Below, in pieces: positions 63,227-64,000 of a stretch of DNA of 64,000 bases. The stretch lies in NCBI RefSeq assembly GCF_021353265.1, contig NZ_JAJTWU010000006.1, forward strand, positions 62,001-126,000, read 5' to 3'. Source of the stretch: Pelomonas cellulosilytica (GTDB taxonomy: Bacteria > Pseudomonadota > Gammaproteobacteria > Burkholderiales > Burkholderiaceae_C). Each line of letters opens with the position of its first letter. Positions within the stretch are counted from its first letter, which is position 1. The notes beneath the pieces were generated by a model. The model did no database searches. It was given only the letters and a program-made list of their open reading frames with translations, and was not told where the DNA came from. The position numbers and the translations under genes are program-made.

Positions 63227-63721
63227 ATGGCCACGAAGAAGTCCGCCGCCACTCCTGCCAAGAAGAACAGCAAGCCCAAGATGCGCGAGGTGCCCAAGAA
63301 CCCGCCGAGCAAGCCCAGCAAGGACCTGCTCGTGTTCCCGAACCCCAACCCCGAGCGCGACTACGTCATCCAGTTCCAGGTGCCCGAGTTCACCTGCCAT
63401 TGCCCGTTGACCGGCCAGCCCGACTTCGCCCACTTCACGATCGACATGATTGCGGACGAGCTCTGCGTGGAACTCAAGAGCCTGAAGATGTACTTCTGGA
63501 GCTACCGCAACGAGGGTGCCTTCCATGAAAAAGTCACGAACGCCATACTCGACGACATCGTCAAGGTGACCGACCCGCGCTTCATCCGCATCACCGCCAA
63601 GTGGTACGTGCGCGGCGGCATCTACACCAACGTCGTAGCCGAGCACCGCAAGCCCGGCTGGACGCCCGCCCAGCGTGTGGACCTGCCGGCGCACGGTTTC
63701 GAGTCGGGGATGCTGGGCTGA
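63227..63721 (+). CDS. queF: NADPH-dependent preQ0 reductase QueF
   Basis: QueF reduces 7-cyano-7-deazaguanine (preQ0) to preQ1 for queuosine in tRNA. Unimodular type of 164 residues with a Lys/Pro-rich N-terminal extension (1-33). The catalytic Cys59 is in [20 protein letters not shown]; the NADPH-site motif [19 protein letters not shown] and the Asp within FTIDMI are present. Start ATG 63227 abuts an inverted repeat. It precedes dapC by 1 bp. Confidence 0.96.
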   Translation: MATKKSAATPAKKNSKPKMREVPKNPPSKPSKDLLVFPNPNPERDYVIQFQVPEFTCHCPLTGQPDFAHFTIDMIADELCVELKSLKMYFWSYRNEGAFHEKVTNAILDDIVKVTDPRFIRITAKWYVRGGIYTNVVAEHRKPGWTPAQRVDLPAHGFESGMLG

Positions 63722-63722
63722 C

Positions 63723-64000
63723 ATGAACCCCTTGCTGGAGAGGCTGCAGCCCTACCCGTTCGAGCGCCTGCGGCAACTGACCGCGGGCATCACGCCCAAC
63801 CCCGAGTTCGCACCCATCTCGCTCGGCATCGGCGAACCCCGCCATGCCGCGCCGGCGTTGATCGAGGAGGCGATCAAGGGCGCGATGGTCGGCCTGTCCG
63901 GCTACCCGGCCACGGCTGGCACGCCGGCGCTGCGCGAGGCCATCACAGGCTGGATCTCACGCCGCTACGGCCTCACGCTGGATGCAGCCACGCAAGTGCT
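63723..64000 (+). CDS. dapC: Succinyldiaminopimelate transaminase (5' part)
   Basis: PLP aminotransferase in the lysine/peptidoglycan diaminopimelate pathway; the window ends in the gene after about 92 residues. MNPLLERLQPYPFERLRQL, then ISLGIGEPRHAAPALIEEAI, GLSGYPATAGTPALREAI and WISRRYGLTLD match the DapC N-terminus. The catalytic Lys lies beyond the edge. It starts 1 bp after the queF stop. Confidence 0.9.
   Translation, partial: MNPLLERLQPYPFERLRQLTAGITPNPEFAPISLGIGEPRHAAPALIEEAIKGAMVGLSGYPATAGTPALREAITGWISRRYGLTLDAATQV

Overview
The window reads as ordinary chromosome from a GC-rich betaproteobacterium of the order Burkholderiales, probably near Rubrivivax, Roseateles or Mitsuaria. This rests on gene content: ribH-nusB beside an aminotransferase, ybgC-tolQRA, a smc-zipA pair with ligA nearby, queF-dapC, a large MSHA-type pilus locus and a PEP-CTERM relic. 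Genus is inference. I saw no rRNA, tRNA, CRISPR array, IS element or prophage. Genes are tightly packed, with many ATGA or GTGA start/stop overlaps.

Layout. (1) 1-4410: end of ribH, nusB, a PLP aminotransferase, then ybgC-tolQ-tolR-tolA; tolB and pal do not follow. (2) 4394-7551: a divergent stress/metal module. Leftward run bufferin precursor (DUF2282), MNIO/DUF692 enzyme, DUF2063 partner and DoxX; rightward run an ECF sigma factor and a small zinc-finger anti-sigma protein. (3) 7555-8205: pcp. (4) 8284-25523: MSHA-like type IV pilus locus with two motor ATPases, platform protein, five prepilin-like proteins, a large MshQ-like surface protein, PilM/N/O-like proteins, MshK and the MshL secretin; selD overlaps its end. 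(5) 26532-31265, leftward: secreted beta-helix protein with a LacI-type operator, EamA exporter, Ogt, and an Ada-AlkA fusion. (6) 31339-33983: periplasmic binding protein and a LytTR/LytS two-component pair. (7) 34120-39995: phosphomannomutase, small membrane protein, waaA, and a very large membrane spermidine-synthase-like protein. (8) 39985-42911: serine hydrolase, ECF42-type sigma factor and its DGPF (YCII) partner. (9) 43015-49174: pirin-emrA-emrB-outer membrane factor operon with a divergent LysR regulator. (10) 49175-50836: decayed PEP-CTERM gene and alpha-carbonic anhydrase. (11) 50839-64000: ligA, hemerythrin-like protein, GH51 arabinofuranosidase, HD-GYP phosphodiesterase, CNNM/CorC protein, zipA, smc, queF and the start of dapC.

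How the parts relate. The bufferin module is a self-contained RiPP system with its own sigma/anti-sigma pair. The pilus ATPases carry c-di-GMP-type MshEN repeats, and a c-di-GMP phosphodiesterase of the HD-GYP family lies in the same window. The secreted beta-helix protein and the GH51 enzyme may form one plant-polysaccharide regulon through similar LacI-like palindromes. The strongest leads for novelty are the four 30-residue MshEN repeats in the first ATPase, the solenoid region of MshQ, the bufferin module with its candidate ECF promoter, and the leader hairpins around smc and queF.
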